A DNA stretch of 5,617 bases from JADFOB01 sp046753625 (GTDB lineage: Bacteria; Planctomycetota; Phycisphaerae; UBA1845). Position 1 is the stretch's first letter, and each line of letters opens with the position of its first letter. Both the position numbers and the translations under genes were made by a program. Shown in pieces: positions 4,566 to 5,617 of the stretch. The notes below the pieces were generated by a model that saw only the letters and a program-made list of their open reading frames with translations, did no database searches and was not told where the DNA came from. The stretch is from NCBI GenBank assembly GCA_046753625.1, contig JBHHUB010000218.1, positions 1 to 5,617 on the forward strand, written 5' to 3'.

Positions 4566-5617
4566 ATGGATTCGGCTCTACGGCGGCAAAGGCGGTGGCG
4601 GGGTGCGGTTCGGGCAGCGGTTCGGTGGGCGGCAGTCGCGCTGTGCGGCGCGTCGGGCTGTGCCTCGGACTACCGCATTAGTTTCACCGAGTTTCTGCGT
4701 CTGGAGCAAGAAACCCGCGAGGCCCAAGCGACCACGCTCTCGCCAGCGCAGCTCGATGCCCTCAAAACCTTGATTGATCGTCGGCTCGGCCCCTACAATA
4801 TCGGCCCGTCGGACATCCTGACCGTAACCATCACGAACGGCGAGATTCCATCGCCACACCAACCCATTACGGTTCGCGTCGATCAAGCCGGCGAAATCGT
4901 CTTCCCGCTGGTGGGGGCTGTTTCGGTCGGAGGCAAGACCCTCGAGGAGGCCGAGGACGCGGTACGCCAGGCTTTCGTCCCGGCCGTGTACAAGGACGCG
5001 GTCGCGCACGTTGAAACGACGGTCCCGTATTACACCAACGTCTTCGTTCGTGGCGCCGTTACCGATCCCGGTTTGGTGCCGCTCAGGCGGACGGAGCGTA
5101 ACCTGTTGTATGCCGTGGTGGGCGCCGGCGGGGCCGCCGCGACGGCTTCGGGCAAGGTGACGCTACTACGCGTGCGTCGCCCGAACGAAAAGGTCACGCT
5201 GGACCTAACGGATCCGCTTGAGCTTCAGGCCGCCCTCGCCCTGGATCCACTTGAAACGGGGGACATCATCAAAGTGGACGCGGCGTTTCCAAATGTTGTG
5301 TTCATAGGCGGCCTGGTAAACGCCCCAAGACCGCTGGAGTACTCTCCGGGAGTGCATCTCAACATCTTGCAGGCGATCGCCGCGGCCGGTGGACTTCGGA
5401 CCGATGTCTGGCCGACGGAGGCGACGTTGGTCCGCCGGTTGCCGGATGGTCGCGACGTCCACGTCAAGATCGAATTGAACGCGCTGCGCAATGGGGCCGA
5501 TCCAAACATCCTCTTGGCCGCCGGCGACATTCTTTGGGTGCCCGAGACGATCGGCACGCGCATCGAAGACTTCATCAACCGCAACATCTTCCTGCGCGCC
5601 GGTGTGAGCATCAACTA
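4566..5617 (+). CDS. Wza-type polysaccharide export outer-membrane lipoprotein (3' end cut by window)
   Basis: The visible 350 residues start at the ATG at 4566, 42 nt after the sugar transferase stop, with AGGGA (4552-4556) as a modest ribosome site. A very basic N-terminus (RRQRRWR, 6-12) precedes a short hydrophobic stretch and a lipobox-like AlaSerGlyCys (29-32), predicting a lipoprotein with Cys32 as lipid anchor. A polysaccharide export domain spans about 75-155 (YNIGPSDILTVTI from 77; VDQAGEIVFPLVG). Two SLBB-type domains follow, at about 159-235 (VFVRGAVTDPG) and 244-335 (VVFIGGLVNAPRPLEY, ending near AAGDILWVPET). Wza-family proteins form the ring that carries polymer across the periplasm and outer membrane, normally with an inner-membrane Wzc-type kinase and a Wzx/Wzy or ABC system, which would lie beyond this window. 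The open frame runs off the end with no stop; the total length is unknown but probably only slightly longer if it follows the short two-SLBB form. Confidence 0.9.
   Translation, partial: MDSALRRQRRWRGAVRAAVRWAAVALCGASGCASDYRISFTEFLRLEQETREAQATTLSPAQLDALKTLIDRRLGPYNIGPSDILTVTITNGEIPSPHQPITVRVDQAGEIVFPLVGAVSVGGKTLEEAEDAVRQAFVPAVYKDAVAHVETTVPYYTNVFVRGAVTDPGLVPLRRTERNLLYAVVGAGGAAATASGKVTLLRVRRPNEKVTLDLTDPLELQAALALDPLETGDIIKVDAAFPNVVFIGGLVNAPRPLEYSPGVHLNILQAIAAAGGLRTDVWPTEATLVRRLPDGRDVHVKIELNALRNGADPNILLAAGDILWVPETIGTRIEDFINRNIFLRAGVSIN

Overview
The window looks like the start of an exopolysaccharide or capsule gene cluster from a GC-rich Gram-negative bacterium. An outer-membrane Wza-type lipoprotein implies a double-membrane cell. 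The combination of a NusG paralogue, nucleotidyltransferase-like proteins with hexapeptide repeats, a WcaJ/PglC-type sugar transferase and a Wza-type exporter, with a weak or absent Shine-Dalgarno on the first gene, would fit Planctomycetota. That placement is an inference from gene style, not proof.

Layout, all genes on the + strand. Positions 1-530 hold no gene I can support. A near-consensus sigma70-type promoter lies at 531-559 (TTGACC, 17-bp spacer, TATAAT). It is followed by an unusually long leader of about 363 nt (566-928) containing several perfect or near-perfect inverted repeats and at least two sets of mutually exclusive pairings. The first gene (929-1474) encodes a specialised NusG paralogue of the general RfaH/UpxY/LoaP kind. 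Next come a nucleotidyltransferase-like protein with a hexapeptide-repeat tail but a broken active site (1579-2730), a sugar transferase carrying a similar decayed nucleotidyltransferase/hexapeptide region at its N-terminus (2730-4523, start overlapping the previous stop by one base), and a Wza-type polysaccharide export lipoprotein (4566 to the window edge, 3' end missing).

How it fits together (inference): the promoter makes a transcript whose structured leader may be read by the NusG paralogue, which would help polymerase through the long cluster. The sugar transferase would load the first sugar phosphate onto the lipid carrier at the inner membrane. The two nucleotidyltransferase/hexapeptide modules, neither with an intact nucleotidyl-transfer site, may scaffold or regulate that step. 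The Wza-type protein would form the outer-membrane exit channel. The most interesting items are the structured leader and the pair of decayed nucleotidyltransferase modules, one free and one fused to the initiating transferase.
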